Made by a program: the position numbers and the translations under genes
Shown here: piece by piece, positions 47,487-59,504 of the stretch
How the letters are laid out: every line of letters starts with the position of its first letter
How positions within the stretch are numbered: position 1 is the stretch's first letter
The notes under the pieces: generated by a model
Databases searched by the model: none
Seen by the model: only the letters and a program-made list of their open reading frames with translations
What the model was told of the DNA's origin: nothing
Origin: Elysia marginata
Taxonomy: Eukaryota; Mollusca; Gastropoda; Plakobranchidae
Reading direction: 5' to 3'
DNA: 64,000 nucleotides
NCBI GenBank assembly: GCA_019649035.1
Contig: BMAT01005044.1
Location: forward strand, 454,184-518,183

Positions 47487-49878
47487 ATCTCTGTCTTTGT
47501 ATGACTCTTTCTCCGCCAAAATCTTTGTCATTTCTCATGTGTGCTTATTTTAAGCATTGACCTTTATCTGTCAAAGTCTATATTCTTCCCACTCCCTGTG
47601 TCATCTTTCGTATTCAGCTTTTGGCTATATTTGTAGATTTTGAACTTGGCTTGATCTTGTTTACCATCAGCTTTCCTTCTGTTCATCACTTCTCTCCTAC
47701 TCCCCCTTTTTCTGTCATTAATTTTGTTTCATCTTCTCCTTTTTCTACCTTCGTTTTTATCATTTTATAGTATTAAATTTCAGTCTATGCAAGTTTCAAT
47801 TTATCTACCTTCAAAACCATACTTTACATTTCATCTCTTTGATTGTCACATTATATTTTGAAACTTTCTCAAGAGCTGAGCTCAAAGACACGACTAATAT
47901 AGAAAAAAAATTGACTATTATACTGTTGAGAAATTACTGTAGTGTAACAAAATGCCTAAACCAGAGACATATAAATCAAGAGATAGGAGAGTAACGGTGC
48001 AAAGTAAAACACGACAATTATTATAACACAATCGGCTGACAATTAAAGCAAATGAGCAGTTATTGCGAGTAAGAAATCATAGCAGTTAAAAAAAAACAGG
48101 CTCTCGCGATTGGGCCTGATGAACACAGTGCACAGAAAAAAAAAACGTTTACCGCACGGAACAAGTATAATGGTTATCCAAGCAATAAGCTGAATTCTCG
48201 TGACGCAATTAAATGATTACAAAATCTTCTGTGATCAAACCCCGTTGCGTTCGTCTCACGGAAACGTTTTCAGAATAATGAAGTGGACAATTGAAAAGTT
48301 CATATGTTGTCACCCACGAGTTATGCTAGGAAACATTTTCCACCACAGGGAAACATTTTCCACCACAAAACCACTTAAGAAAACCTCTAAAATGGTAGCT
48401 CACGCGAATATCCTCTTCCGTTTTGTTCTGCAATGAATATCATTGCCTCCACTTAGCACCTCTATGACTGCTTGTAATAGTGTTCATTTCAAATTGTTTT
48501 GTTTTATTTTTTTGGGTTTTTTTTGCCTTTATTTTTTACCTTGTATAACAACACATTACCATCTGCAATATGGTTGTATTTTCGTAACTGTCAACCGAGA
48601 GGTTACGTCTAAAAAGAACTCAAAACGCCATTTTATCGAGCATTTTCATAAGTTGTGTTTTGTACAAAGTACCCAATATAGCCTTTCCAAGTAAAATTTG
48701 GTTACTAAAAATAGAACATCGGCTATTTGTATATCCGACAATAACGAACTTTGTTGTTCATTAACATTGTCAGGAAAACTATATATAGGATCAAATAGTG
48801 CTCTGAGTATTCCAAGCTTCGCACGGCTTGAAACAATAATTAGAGTTTATAGGCTCAGACTAAGAAACCTTTTTGTCACTTTGACAACGCCATTGAACTA
48901 TCGTATGAAAGCACACATAATGTAAAGCTACATCAGTGTATTGGTTTGGACGGCTGTGTTTAAATTGTCTCACTTAGGGCTTATCCGAATTACACTAAAA
49001 GTTTCCGCTCCGTACATTTTCTTCACGTAATCTCTATACATCGTTGCTTCTGCCGTTGCTACATTTTAGAGGACCTTTGTGATTAGATATAACCATAACA
49101 ATATTTCAACATATTTGAGCCACCAAACCATGTCACCACCTTGCATTTTTTTTTCTATGTGAAACAGTAACAGCAATTATTATGAAGAATATGTTTTTAA
49201 ACTTCCTAAAAACCACTACGTTTCCTAAATCCAACAGCGAAATCAGAAAATCACTCTTTTTTACCCAGTTGTAGTGCTTTATAACTTACCTTTTTGGTTT
49301 TACCTGAACGGCCGTCAAAACAGCAACTGTTCCATACGATTTGTAAACTAATGAAAAACGTGCTTATGATGAGAAATGAAATTAATGTTGTGCAAGGCAT
49401 CGGAAATGTTTTGTTCCTTTGAACACAAATTGCATTACCACGTTACCAATGGTTTCGTACAAGATTACTGAATTAGAGTCTGCCGTTCGCTGCCGATCCT
49501 TAAGTAATTGGCAAGCTTTGTATGTGTAATTTCGTTTGATGCAGTGCACATTAACAGAGGCTTGGTAGCTGAGGGACCTTTTAGAATGTTTTAGGGCTCT
49601 TTTCAGAGAGGCTCCTGTACATTTTTTAGGTAAACAAGAATAAACCATCATCTTACTTCCGCTTTTTTTAATCTTTTTAAATAATTCGGCCAGCTATGAT
49701 AAATAAATTTGCTAGATTTTAAAGAAGTTTAGTGCTTAATTCCAATGTTGCAGTCTTTTTTTTTAATAAAATTATTAGTTTAAAAGTTAAAAAGGTACAT
49801 AATTATGCTTCAAATTTTAATACATTTTCTTCCTTTGCCTCTTTTTATTTGTTTCTATTTGCCACTACTCTGTATCTT
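47487..49878. other. Intronic stretch without recognised genes
   Basis: It contains a perfect 20-bp tandem duplication (GGAAACATTTTCCACCACAG) at 48329-48368. No exon was seen. Confidence 0.4.
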
Positions 49879-49888
49879 TCAGTCTGCC

Positions 49889-49952
<64 letters not shown>

Positions 49953-50047
49953 GCTTTCTCTCTATTCTTTTTTGTCTCTTCTGTCTCTTCCCATCTCTCG
50001 TATGCAATCATAGATACACTCTCTTTATCCATCCTGTTGCTATAAGC

Positions 50048-50090
<43 letters not shown>
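49879..50090. repeat. CTGT and CT microsatellites
   Basis: (TCTG)n at 49879-49936 and (CT)n at 49937-49955 are followed, after a short spacer, by (CT)n at 50049-50089. Confidence 0.95.
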
Positions 50091-50098
<8 letters not shown>

Positions 50099-50811
50099 AT
50101 TTTCTTGCTCCCTCAACAGTATGGCGCTGGTTTGAACCAAGATCTGGTAGGGCAATCAGTTTCTTCTCATCTATTCGAATATTAGAAAATGTTACTCCAT
50201 GTAAACAGTCAGTGCATATTCCCTCCAAGATGACACTAAAGTCTTTCTTCCAGTACTGTTGTCTTCCGTTAGTGTCCATTCTGTAACTTTTTGTGTATCT
50301 CGGAAAGAATGGTAATTATTTGTCTTTCATTATAAGGAGTGTAAGCTTTGGCATAACAACAATTGGACTGCACCTTTCAAAGACGATGAATTACTAGTCC
50401 TGGTAAAATTGACTCGCAAAAGAATTGGAGTCAGATGCCGCAATTTGAACATAATTTTTCGGTGGGCTCTTTTGTATTAGCTTCCAAATTCCAAGTCTCT
50501 TGATAAAAAGTTATAGCTTTCTGAAAAGATTTTAGATTTTTTTCTAGAATGGCGACAGGGGAAAAGCTTTTTGTCTTTATTGTTTGAAAGAAGCTTTATA
50601 AATTTAAATTTTACACATCAATCTCCTTTGGAATAAGTTCAAAAATTTCTTACGATTTAAGAAACCTATTCTTTATTTACAATATGGGTGACGCATGTAA
50701 GGGTTTAGGCTCAGGTAGCTGTCTTTTTTCTCAGGTTTTTGCTGTATTTATGAACCAAACAATTTGATTGTTAGTAAATTAAAGAGCACCTACTCCATTA
50801 ATACCGTAGCC

Positions 50812-51087
50812 GCTTACATGGGTTTTCCGACAGGCCATAACCAACCAAATTACCTTCTGAAATCACAGAAGAGCAGCGTTCTAAGCGCATTACTCTTAGA
50901 TACTGGCAACTGGCAAGTTTCTTTTACTGCCTATAGGCGGTTACTCATTTAACACCTAAGTGCTGCGAAAAAATGCGTTTAAATAGAATTTCTCAAAGAC
51001 TAAATGTCGACTGTCAGAACAAGGAGTTGGAACCTCGGACCCCTCAGTCGGAAAGTTGAGTGTTTACCACTAGACCACATGGCCACG
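50812..51087 (-). mobile_element. tRNA-derived SINE, copy A
   Basis: The minus-strand head has A box TGGTCTAGTGG (about 51080) and B box GGTTCCAACTCC (about 51030). The body (plus-strand landmarks CCGACAGGCCATAACCAACC, GAGCAGCGTTCTAAGCGCAT, CTGGCAAGTTTC and TGCCTATAGGC) aligns along its length with 59525-59796. The two copies define one SINE family. Bases 50091-50811 to the left show no other feature. Confidence 0.75.
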
Positions 51088-51255
51088 CAAAAGTGCATGT
51101 AAATTGTAATGTTTAACATTTCTACATTTAATTTGAGGAGATTAAACAATTTGTAGATACCAAATGTTTTGGTCGGGGAACTAGGATGAGGAAGGCCCTA
51201 TATATGTCAGTTATACTACTAAAGGGTGTTTGTTGAATTAGAGACGACACATCTT

Positions 51256-51348
51256 AATAAAACATGATAACGTTGTCAAGAGAATAGCCTTTATAAAACC
51301 TGATATCAGCTATCAAGAGAATAGCCTTAATGAAACATGATATCATGT
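51256..51348. repeat. 37-bp tandem repeat, about 2.5 units
   Basis: Units contain TCAAGAGAATAGCCTT and GAAACATGATATCA in alternation, and the CAAGAGAATAGCC core recurs at a spacing of 37 bases. Confidence 0.8.
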
Positions 51349-52585
51349 TCGGTTTATAAGGACGAGTAAAATGATTTCTGGCGATCGCGTGCAGGATCTC
51401 AAACTTTCTGAAAATGTTACTTGGATCGTAAATTAAAACTAAGAGCATATATTTCTATATAGGGCCTTATCATCTACAATGCTCTCAGTGACCAAGAGGC
51501 CATTACCAAGCAAACTATCTTCTCAGAAGACAGAAGACTAACATTTCAATCACACTCCTAGTATTGCCCGAAAATAATTTATGTCAAATGTTTTAAAAAC
51601 ATAACTTTACTGATTGCGTACACAGTACTAATGGCTTTATTAGAATTGTTAGGAGCAAAACACCGGTTTTTTTCAGTACATGTAGGTCTCAAATGTAAAG
51701 CCATCTTATACAATGCCTTGAGTGTCGTTGCGTCTCAGACAAACAAAGATTACATACATCTTTGAAAAAGAGTTCTTTGTAAAAATGATTCTTTTACTAT
51801 GGAAAAGCTTTAAATTTGCTTTCTAAATTTTATACTGCGTCAAATACAGTGGTAAGGAACACATTTTGAGAGCATGCATCTTTGCCCTTAGCTGTCGTAT
51901 GGTTCGGGGGGTTTTTTTGTTTGTTTTTTTTTACTCGCCGGGAAACTATTCGTTCGGAACCCATAAATCTTTCTCGCAAGCACAATAAAATCAAAAAGCT
52001 ATTAGTCTTTATTTATTTCACAATAAAACTCATGCCTTACATTTTGCGAATCACATAAAATTGACTTGGTCGATAATTATAGCCTTATTTAAAAGTTATT
52101 TTCAGACAGTATCTTCATCGACCAAAAATATAAAAAGAAAACCAAGTTTACATTTTATTAGCTGTTACTGTTGGGCGGGATTGCAGTTTGTGCTGGGAAG
52201 TTGGCAGCCATATTTGATGCTAACAGCATCCCCCCCCCTTATCTCTTCAACTCACTATTAGCTTAATTTTTTGAACGCAGTTTACCCACTTAGAAAAAAA
52301 TGGTGTGCGAAGATATCTCGATCTTGAGTCTAGATAAGATCTAAATTTAACCCAGGTTTTAGGTACCATTAATTTGTCATTCATTGAGGCTCTACGGCTC
52401 ATGTTTTCTTCCGTTTTAGTCTTTTGGGCCCCTGGGCTCTTCATGTAAAGTTTTCTACCACTTCTACATAAATTGTATTTATCCCGTAAGTAATTTGTTT
52501 TCACAGTTCCACATCACATAATCCCTATTAAAGACTGAAGCATGTTATTATAGTGGAGCTAATATCTAAACTGTCATTATCTTTT
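51349..52585. other. Intronic stretch without recognised features
   Basis: A small TAGATC cluster (about 52315-52345) occurs. No exon was seen. Confidence 0.4.
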
Positions 52586-52589
52586 CTTA

Positions 52590-53965
52590 AGATGGGAGAC
52601 AATCCAGAGGTTCAAAACTTATGTTTCAAAGATAGGAGCCTTAGCCCAGATCCGTTACAAAACTATTGTCCTGTAACAAATTTTCAATTTCTATCGAAAG
52701 TACAGGAAAAATTTGGTTTGAAGCAGTTCCACACCCGCTTCGAGAAAATGGGCTCGGCGAATATTTTCAGTCAGCGTACCGAAAACATTGCAGTACCGAA
52801 ACAGTCTTGGTCCGAGTTAGATTGGTGCTCTTAATATTATGGACACACTCAGGCTCCAACTCATTTTTAAATCTTTGAGATCTCTCTGCCGTCTTTGACA
52901 CAATTGATCATTAATACTTTTGAATAGATCAGAGGCAACTTACGGGATCTCCGGCAAGGCGTTGGAATTGATTTAGGCCTATCTTAAGAGACGCAAACAA
53001 TTTTATCCTGCCAAATAACAACAGCTTCAAAGATTTTCCTCTACCTTCTGGTGTGCCCTAAGGCTAAGTGCTATGTCCAATTCTTTTTGTTTTGTATATT
53101 GCTCCATGGTCAACAATTTTTAAACACCATTAATGTCTTTATCACCGGTATGCTGATGATATACAGCTGTACTGACTGGTATACATGTAAAAAATTTCAA
53201 AGAAATTATTAGTGAAACTGTATGATTAAGACTAAGGAACGGGTGAAATTAAATTGGAAAAAAAAAACAGAAATCATGATAGTTAGAAAGAAAAGGCAAA
53301 CATCAGAGGTAGTTACATTGACATTAAACTTGAGTGAAAATACTGTAACATTCTACTAAAAAGTAACAAACCTTGGCACCTTTCTAGAATCACATCTGTC
53401 CATGGAAATTTAAGTGAGATCTCTTTGTTGATCCCTACTGCTCCAACTGAAATCAGTACTATTAGAACATACATTGTAATTAGAGGCTATCAAAACACTC
53501 ATTATTTCTCTAATGTTCTGTAGGCCTGCTTCCTGCAATTCTTTGCTCTTCGACAATCCAGACAACAAACTGAAACGCCTGCACGTAATCCAAAGCAATG
53601 CAGCTAGAATTGTTTAGAAAATTAAAACCCGAAAGTGTTTCGAATCTTCGGCAGCTATTTCATTGGCTTTCTGTAGAAAACAGAACTAAGTTTAAGGCTG
53701 CTGCACTAGTTTGTCGTTGCCTTGATGGACAGCCTCCAAATATTTATGTGAACTTTTAAAGAGACACGAGCCAGCTCGTTTTTCAAAACTGTCAAATGAC
53801 AAATCTAGACTTATCATCCTAGATCTGAGACAAGCTTTAGGGAAAGACCGTTTAGCTATTTTGGTCCCCTGCAGTTTGAAATGCCTTACCGTAGAAGGTG
53901 CGAGAATCAAGCTAAATAGGCTTAGGGCCTACTTTCACAGTCATCATAGACTGTTGATTTAAAAA
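52590..53965 (+). mobile_element. L2-clade LINE, RT to C-terminus, decayed
   Basis: Forward blocks in order start at about 52660 with NYCPVTNFQFLSKVQEK ('NYRPVSNLpFLSKvlEk'). At about 52765 comes EYFQSAYRKHCSTETVLVRV ('FQSaYR--HSTETaLlrV') and at about 52885 LSAVFDTIDH ('DLSAAFDTIDH'). At 53040 the sequence reads LPSGVP, then YADDIQLY at about 53155. At about 53565 comes KLKRLHVIQSNAARIV and at about 53770 HEPARFSKLSNDKSRLIILD. These are diagnostic of L2/Rex-type elements. There are several frame changes and stops, and the 5' part (endonuclease) is missing. It lies in the sense orientation about 330 bases upstream of transporter coding exon 2. Confidence 0.88.
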
Positions 53966-54294
53966 GTGTAGGGTCATAGCGGCGATGTAAAGGTATGAGT
54001 GTTTGGATATCATGAGTGTGTGCACTTTGGCTTCTTTGTTATATTTGAATGTATCTATTACTGTTGCATGTACAACTATTTTTGTAGTACGAATGAGTGG
54101 TCTTCAAACTGCTAGTGTGTGAATATACATACTCCATAGTTGTTTATGATTCTATAAAGCAGGAAAGTTAAGCACCTAGGGCTTTTTGTGCGTTTTTAGA
54201 TTTGCCACTGTGAAAATATACCAATATCTTTACATGTATAATTTTTTCTGTATATAGCTGCTCACATACAATCTGTGCTTTCTTTTTATTTTAG
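53966..54294 (+). other. End of intron 1
   Basis: T-rich sequence leads to the acceptor TTCTTTTTATTTTAG at 54280-54294. No other feature. Confidence 0.5.
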
Positions 54295-54540
54295 AAAAGC
54301 AATCCCCACCGGAAAACGAAGAAGGAGCATACGAGACGACTTACATCCTTCGTGACGAACACAAAAAAGATGGAGACGGAGGGGGAGGAGGTAAAGATTC
54401 CAAGGGGGAGATAAGTCCGTATGAGGAGGAACGAGACACCTGGGGAAAAAAGATTGACTTCCTATTGTCCGTTGTGGGATTCTCTGTAGATTTGGCCAAT
54501 GTTTGGAGATTCCCGTATCTTTGCTACAAAAACGGTGGAG
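54295..54540 (+). CDS. SLC6A3-like: SLC6 monoamine (dopamine-like) transporter, second coding exon with TM1
   Basis: This exon encodes residues 22-104. First comes an acidic, low-complexity cytosolic tail containing a glycine run (about 50-54). Then come the SLC6 signature [19 protein letters not shown] (66-84), TM1 and [19 protein letters not shown] (85-103). Asp87 sits where the amine-binding aspartate of DAT, NET and SERT lies (glycine in GABA and glycine transporters), so the substrate should be a monoamine. Asn90 and Arg93 match the sodium-site asparagine and the cytosolic-gate arginine. Wording such as [18 protein letters not shown] favours DAT/NET over SERT (DLGNVWRFPYICYQNGGG). One deviation is Ser85, where the family normally has Ala at a sodium-coordinating backbone position. 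The exon is bounded by TTTTAG and GTAAGA. Both phases are 1, and the NGG|G junction is the one used in other animal SLC6 genes. Confidence 0.95.
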
Positions 54541-57500
54541 GTAAGACATTGAGTTAATTAAGTTGTTTGAATTAAGTTTAGTCACACACCTCCGTCCTTG
54601 TGTTCTGGTTTCTGCTTGTGCTGGTTCCTTTCCAGTGAGTGGACGCTTTAAGTATGTAGCTGTATTTTGGTCAAACGCTTTCAGTTGGTTGTTTAGCCTA
54701 CTGTGCTGTTGCAGTGTGCACACACCCGATCATGATGCTCCGTTCAATCAAGTTTGCGGGGAAATCCGATTTGAAAGTTAAAAATACGTAAAAAAGAAAG
54801 TTTTAAGTGCAGGGTAACTAGTCATGATGTCCAATAATCCTTTTACCCATTCGCTATTTTTCCTCTTTACCAATGAATCCTTCAGTAGAAGCATCTCAGA
54901 GAGTATAAGTGCGTAGTAGCATTCTAGCACTGATTTGGCCTTGTAATTATTAAACTAACCGTGCCAACAAGAAGGTTGAGGGCTTGGGGGGGGGGGGGGG
55001 CATTCGACACTCTTTTCTCATTTAAATTTAACGATGGTTGGTATTGGACTATATCGTTTCTTCCAATACTTTTTATTGAAACTTACTTGTTAATTAAGTG
55101 AAATATTTTCATTCTCGAAAATTTTAATTTTTACTTGGCTAGAGAAAACGCCATTTATGCCAACATTTTTGTTTTAAAAAATAGAAAAAAAAACTTGTTT
55201 CAGCTATAATTCTAAATTTATTTTTGTGTACTAGTGAGATACTCGGAAATTTCGTGGGCTAAAGCAAAGATAGTTGAATTGGTTTAAGGTAAGTAAAGGT
55301 AAAAACCTGACATCCGATAGATTGAGACATGTTGCGGAAAAAACGATCCTTATATGAGAGTCGCCGATCCCACTCAAAAGGTCCTACACTGCCCATGCTG
55401 TTCGTCTAAGTAAAGACGTTAACATGATAAGCCGTTAAAATTAAAAAAAAAACCGTTAAACTATAGAACCACGTTTATTCGATGAAAAAATAGCCTAGCT
55501 CTTGTTTTGGAGAATTTTTTAAAAGTTGGCGAGTGCGGCGGTTGAACCACTGACATTCGTACACCTCGACTTTCACATTATATTTATTTTTTTTTAGCTC
55601 GACACTTAACCGACTGCGCCAACGGTACTTTGGTGATTTAGACAATCTGAAGGAAGTGATGGCGGATGTGACTGGCTTGAAAATTCATAAATGGCTAAAC
55701 TTCGAATCTAGAGCTAGGAGTGTATTCAGATCTGAAATGTCGAAAAGGACCTTTTTCAGATTGAATTTTTAATGTTAAACTTCAGTATTGTCTCATCTAC
55801 CACAGTTAAAGTAACCTTTCAAATTTGAGATCACAAACCTCGACCTAGATCTGCGAGCATATGCCCCGTTGTTTTCACAACGCTTTACTACCAAGAGAGG
55901 CGTTAATTTTTTGTAAAAAAGACAAAAATTAAGAAAGCCTCGTTTGTAACGTCTAGACTTGGAACTTTCAATAAACCAGCGTACCCAGTATCTCGATGGA
56001 GCTGTGGGATAAAACAAATAAGAATGATTAGAAAAACTAGAATTCAAACAATCATGTTCTTTTCTCATAATCTGCAAAAAAAAAGCAAACTAAGCATCTT
56101 TTAGGCGAATGTCATTTTCTTTGTGAAGAAAAAACTTACAATGCCTTTTGACACCTTGAGAATTATATACTGTTCATATCCGCATTTTCGGCGTTACTTT
56201 CTAACTCTAACCGTTATCAGCTTAACCGAAACTCACATTGAAACCTGGCTTTTGCAAAAGTTTTGCTAAAATTTGAGTACATTTCAATAGTTTTTTTTTT
56301 CGAGTTTCTTTTGAGATTTATATGTTACGGGGCATTATTGACGCAGACAAATGCAACAAGAGGGCACTTTGGTTTGAGACAACAAAAAATGGGCAGTGTA
56401 TGATTGTATTTAAGAAAAAGCCGAGACAGAGTAACTGGAGCGATGAAAAACCAATAAAAATCTCGTTTGCTGCAGCTCGATAAACCTAGGCTTTCGTATT
56501 TCTATTGCTTTTCTTTACAGGGTGGCAGGAATATAATACAGGCGAAAAATGGTTGCAAGAGTTCGATCTTTTGGGTAGGGTTTCGATTGATAATTTGATA
56601 TTCGATCTATCCAAAATCTGTGCCTATAGTGCAATGGAAAGTAAACAGGTCTGCTAGCTGCTCCTGTTTGTTTATCATTTGACAGTTCAAAAATCTGTCT
56701 ATGCTTTTAATTGCCCTGTAGTGAAAAAACATAAGCGATAAATCTTTATTGTACCCCCCCTTTTATTAATTTGTTTTTCTTTGTTTCAACTTTATACTGT
56801 TGTTTTTTTTTACTCATTAATTTTGAAATGTCCTGTGTTTAACTTTCTGGGTGGACACAAAAAGTATAAGCATCTTTTCATATTGTAGATTCACTTTTCA
56901 TTAAAAATGAGTTATAGCTAAATTTTACACTCTACTCGAATTAATTTTAGAAAACTGGTAAAGAATGAGCTTAGCATAGTTTTTTTTTTAGTTTCTATAC
57001 ATAATTATACAAGTGCAAGAAATATTTTCTTGAAGTTGCGATCGCATGTCAACTAATGGATAACAGAAATTCATATATTAAATATGCATAGGTCAGATCT
57101 ATCTGAAGGCCGCAAATGCTTGTAAAATAATTGTATTAAGTTATATTGCCTTTAAAATGTTGAAAGTCCGCTGTCAAGCTATCAATTGCACGTCCTGAGA
57201 CTTGTTGTTGGTTGTTTTAATACTTGAGTGTTTTAGATTTGTTTCGTAAGTTCTTGGCTTATTCGTAAGTTTGAAACATTATACATCATAAAAAGCAGAA
57301 AAAGGAAATTTTTACACTCAACACATTAATCGTTTAAAATCAAAGATAACGGCCATCACTATTGGCACCTGCAATGCATATCAAAACTAGAATGTTCTTT
57401 TTTATGACTTGGAGTTGCTGATTTAAAAGATCTCAGCAGCCTTTATAGCCTAAAAATGTGGTAGAAATCTGCTCTCATTTTTCAATGAGGTTTGAAAAGC

Positions 57501-58702
57501 TAAAGGTTTTCGTTTGAAAGAACGTATCGGTCACTCTAAACCTCAATTAAAAATGCTGTGGTATACATAGTTTTTTATATTTAGAAAAGAGCGGACAAAT
57601 AATAACCTTTTTGGTCAAATTTAAGACCCATCCACTCAGTGTTGGCTGCTGTGAAAAGAATGACATATCGCTTCCTTTTTCTATCCTTTTTTGCGAAATA
57701 AAGTTTTTAAGACTCGCTTACACAGTTTCAAATCGATTGTCAACCGACCATGCTCAGAAATTTTCTTTTTCATTGATCAGTGACTACTATTGTCACCGCT
57801 GCACTTCAACTATATTTTACAATAATGAAGGCCTAAGTTTTTAACAATACTAGGCCTAAGTTTTTAACAATGCATGCGCTGTGTTTTTAAATATGTTGAG
57901 ATAAATATTTTGAAATACTAAATTTTGACCAGAACTAATCTATTTAGACCACAAACCCAAAATGTTAATTTCGATTGTGAAAAACCTAATAGGTATTGGT
58001 GAAGCATTGTCGCAAAACTGGACAACCGCCACCGTTTTATTAACACAATAGACCAACTTACATATTAATAAACTAGACATAGGTTCGGCGAGACCATCGC
58101 CGCAATGAAGTCGTAAAAGTTACGGTGTCGTTCGATGTTTAATAGAACTTGTTTTAACTGACCAATCACATTTTGGTTAAGGACTGTCCAAACTGACTTA
58201 TTCTCTCCATTCTCACAAAGCGTGGATGTTTTGATTCGAATATTTAGAAAACTTGAAGTTGAAAGGGGGGGGGGGGAGGTCGCATTACTTAGTGAGATTA
58301 AAATCTGACCATAGGTAAAATATTTATTAGTATATACTTGGATTGGCATGGAGAAGCGCACGCTCTGTAAATCGATCAGTTTCAATGTGCCTTTCATTGC
58401 AATCCCTAATTACTTTTTGGAGACGTCAACTCAATTTTGTAACAAACATTTTTTCTTTACTTAAACAATATTATTATATGCATCTTATTAACTTAGAAGT
58501 TTACGTTAATTTGTTTAAGTTGTTTTTTTTTTTATTTCATTTGCCTTTCAGGATAAGCATAAAACCTTTACCAGCAAGTCTATTTTTTTTTAAATAATCA
58601 TCCAACAATTTCACCAACATATCATGGGAATTTGCAGACATTTTGCTTCTTGTTTAACTATAATGTTTTCAATAACATAGATTTACCCTTTGTTTGATCC
58701 AG
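54541..58702 (+). other. Intron 2 of the SLC6 transporter (4.16 kb)
   Basis: It runs from donor GTAAGA to acceptor GTTTGATCCAG. It holds a poly-G run (about 54987-55001), a SINE-like copy at about 55290-55625, a second poly-G run (58265-58276) and a 23-bp tandem repeat (GGCCTAAGTTTTTAACAAT, 57830-57875). The rest shows nothing. Confidence 0.85.
55290..55625 (-). mobile_element. Probable tRNA-like SINE with an interrupted head
   Basis: The minus strand reads TTGGCGCAGTCGGTTAAGTG (A-box-like, about 55622-55603) and, after about 50 bases that include an AT-rich insert, GTGGTTCAACCGCC (B-box-like, about 55549-55536). The plus-strand left part (GTAAAAACCTGACATCCGAT, CTGCCCATGCTGTTCG, GTAAAGACGTTAACATGATA) would be the body and tail, with the GACGTTAA signature also seen in the SINE at 17651-17945. 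Confidence 0.5.
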
Positions 58703-58837
58703 GTGCCTTCCTCATTCCCTACACAATGATGCTCCTATTGGGAGGAATTCCTTTGTTCTACATGGAGCTCGCCCTGGGACAGTTCAACAAAACAGGGGCC
58801 ATCACATGCTGGGGAGCCATCTGCCCATTGTTTAAAG
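58703..58837 (+). CDS. SLC6A3-like: SLC6 monoamine (dopamine-like) transporter, third coding exon with TM2
   Basis: This exon encodes residues 104-148 plus one base: [20 protein letters not shown], then [17 protein letters not shown] and AICPLFKG. It covers the end of TM1, TM2 and the start of intracellular loop 1. The [14 protein letters not shown] signature is universal in SLC6, and GAITCWG-x3-PLFKG matches insect DAT more closely than SERT or NET as I recall them. It begins after GATCCAG and ends at the consensus donor GTGAGT (58838), again in phase 1, inside the FK|G codon as in other animal members. The next exon (TM3, beginning near GIGYA-V) was not found before the window ends, so the gene is partial here. 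About 450 or more residues remain downstream. Confidence 0.95.
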
Positions 58838-59118
58838 GTGAGTAATTTAGCGGATTGGTTCAGGAATTTTAATCAAAAACTGTTTCTAGCTGAAAATTAA
58901 GCTTGTAGTTTTCTCATTCGGGCCTTTTCCACTCTTTTTACCATTGATCTGAAAAATAAAACCGTGTTGAAATAATGTCTAAATGATAATGCTTTACAAA
59001 AGTTTCAAACACTCTAGTCAGCTCCAACATTTAAGTCTATCTAAACCGCAGAAGAGCAATATATAAAAGTAGCAAATCAACACGACCCGTCACTCGACTT
59101 CTATATATATATATATAG

Positions 59119-59470
59119 CATAGCATCGTAGTCTAGTGGTAGACACTTGGCTTTTGCACTTAAATGTTTGAGATTCAAGTCCTGACTCAGAGGGTCAGCG
59201 TTTAGTCCTCAGGAAAAGCTTTAATCTCACATTTCTTCGTCTCACTCATCCATGAAATGAATACCTGGTTTTTAGCATTATCGGATCTAGTAAGTATGTT
59301 ATAGTGATGTTTTCTTTCAGCTGTTCCTCCTTGTAACTTTGTGGGTATATTCGTTGGCAATAGCCTGTTAGAACTGTTTAAGTGGTCACCTTTTATTGGT
59401 TCCATAAAAGCATCATACATCTGTTGGGGTTTTTCATGACGGTATATGCTATTTAAGTGTCATGGTTGAC
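59119..59470 (+). mobile_element. tRNA-derived SINE in plus orientation
   Basis: The head GCATCGTAGTCTAGTGGTAG has A box TAGTCTAGTGG (about 59130) and B box GAGATTCAAGTCC (about 59169). It is preceded by a short (TA)n run. The body continues to about 59470, with GAAATGAATACCTGGTTTTTA comparable to GAGTACCCGGTTATAAGC in the element at 62350. It faces the next SINE tail to tail. Confidence 0.65.
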
Positions 59471-59504
59471 GCAGAAAGGTGTAAAAAACTGTTTTTACAT
59501 AGCC

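Larger units (their letters stand above)
30067..54294 (+). other. Intron 1 of the SLC6 transporter (24.2 kb)
   Basis: It is bounded by GTGAGT (30067) and TTTTTATTTTAG (ending at 54294). It is filled with transposon relics and simple repeats listed individually. Open frames inside it, the longest being 151 codons on the minus strand at 33915-34370, show no recognised domain and are of a length expected by chance in this much sequence. Confidence 0.65.

Noticed and set aside
50097-50279. 60-codon minus-strand frame (MDTNGRQQYWKKDFSVILEG...)
   Set aside because: Its non-repetitive composition drew attention, but no family or splice context could be recognised. It probably belongs to an unassigned repeat or is chance.
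54286-54723. 145-codon minus-strand frame over transporter exon 2
   Set aside because: It overlaps the well-supported plus-strand SLC6 exon antisense and runs into intron, with no recognisable features.
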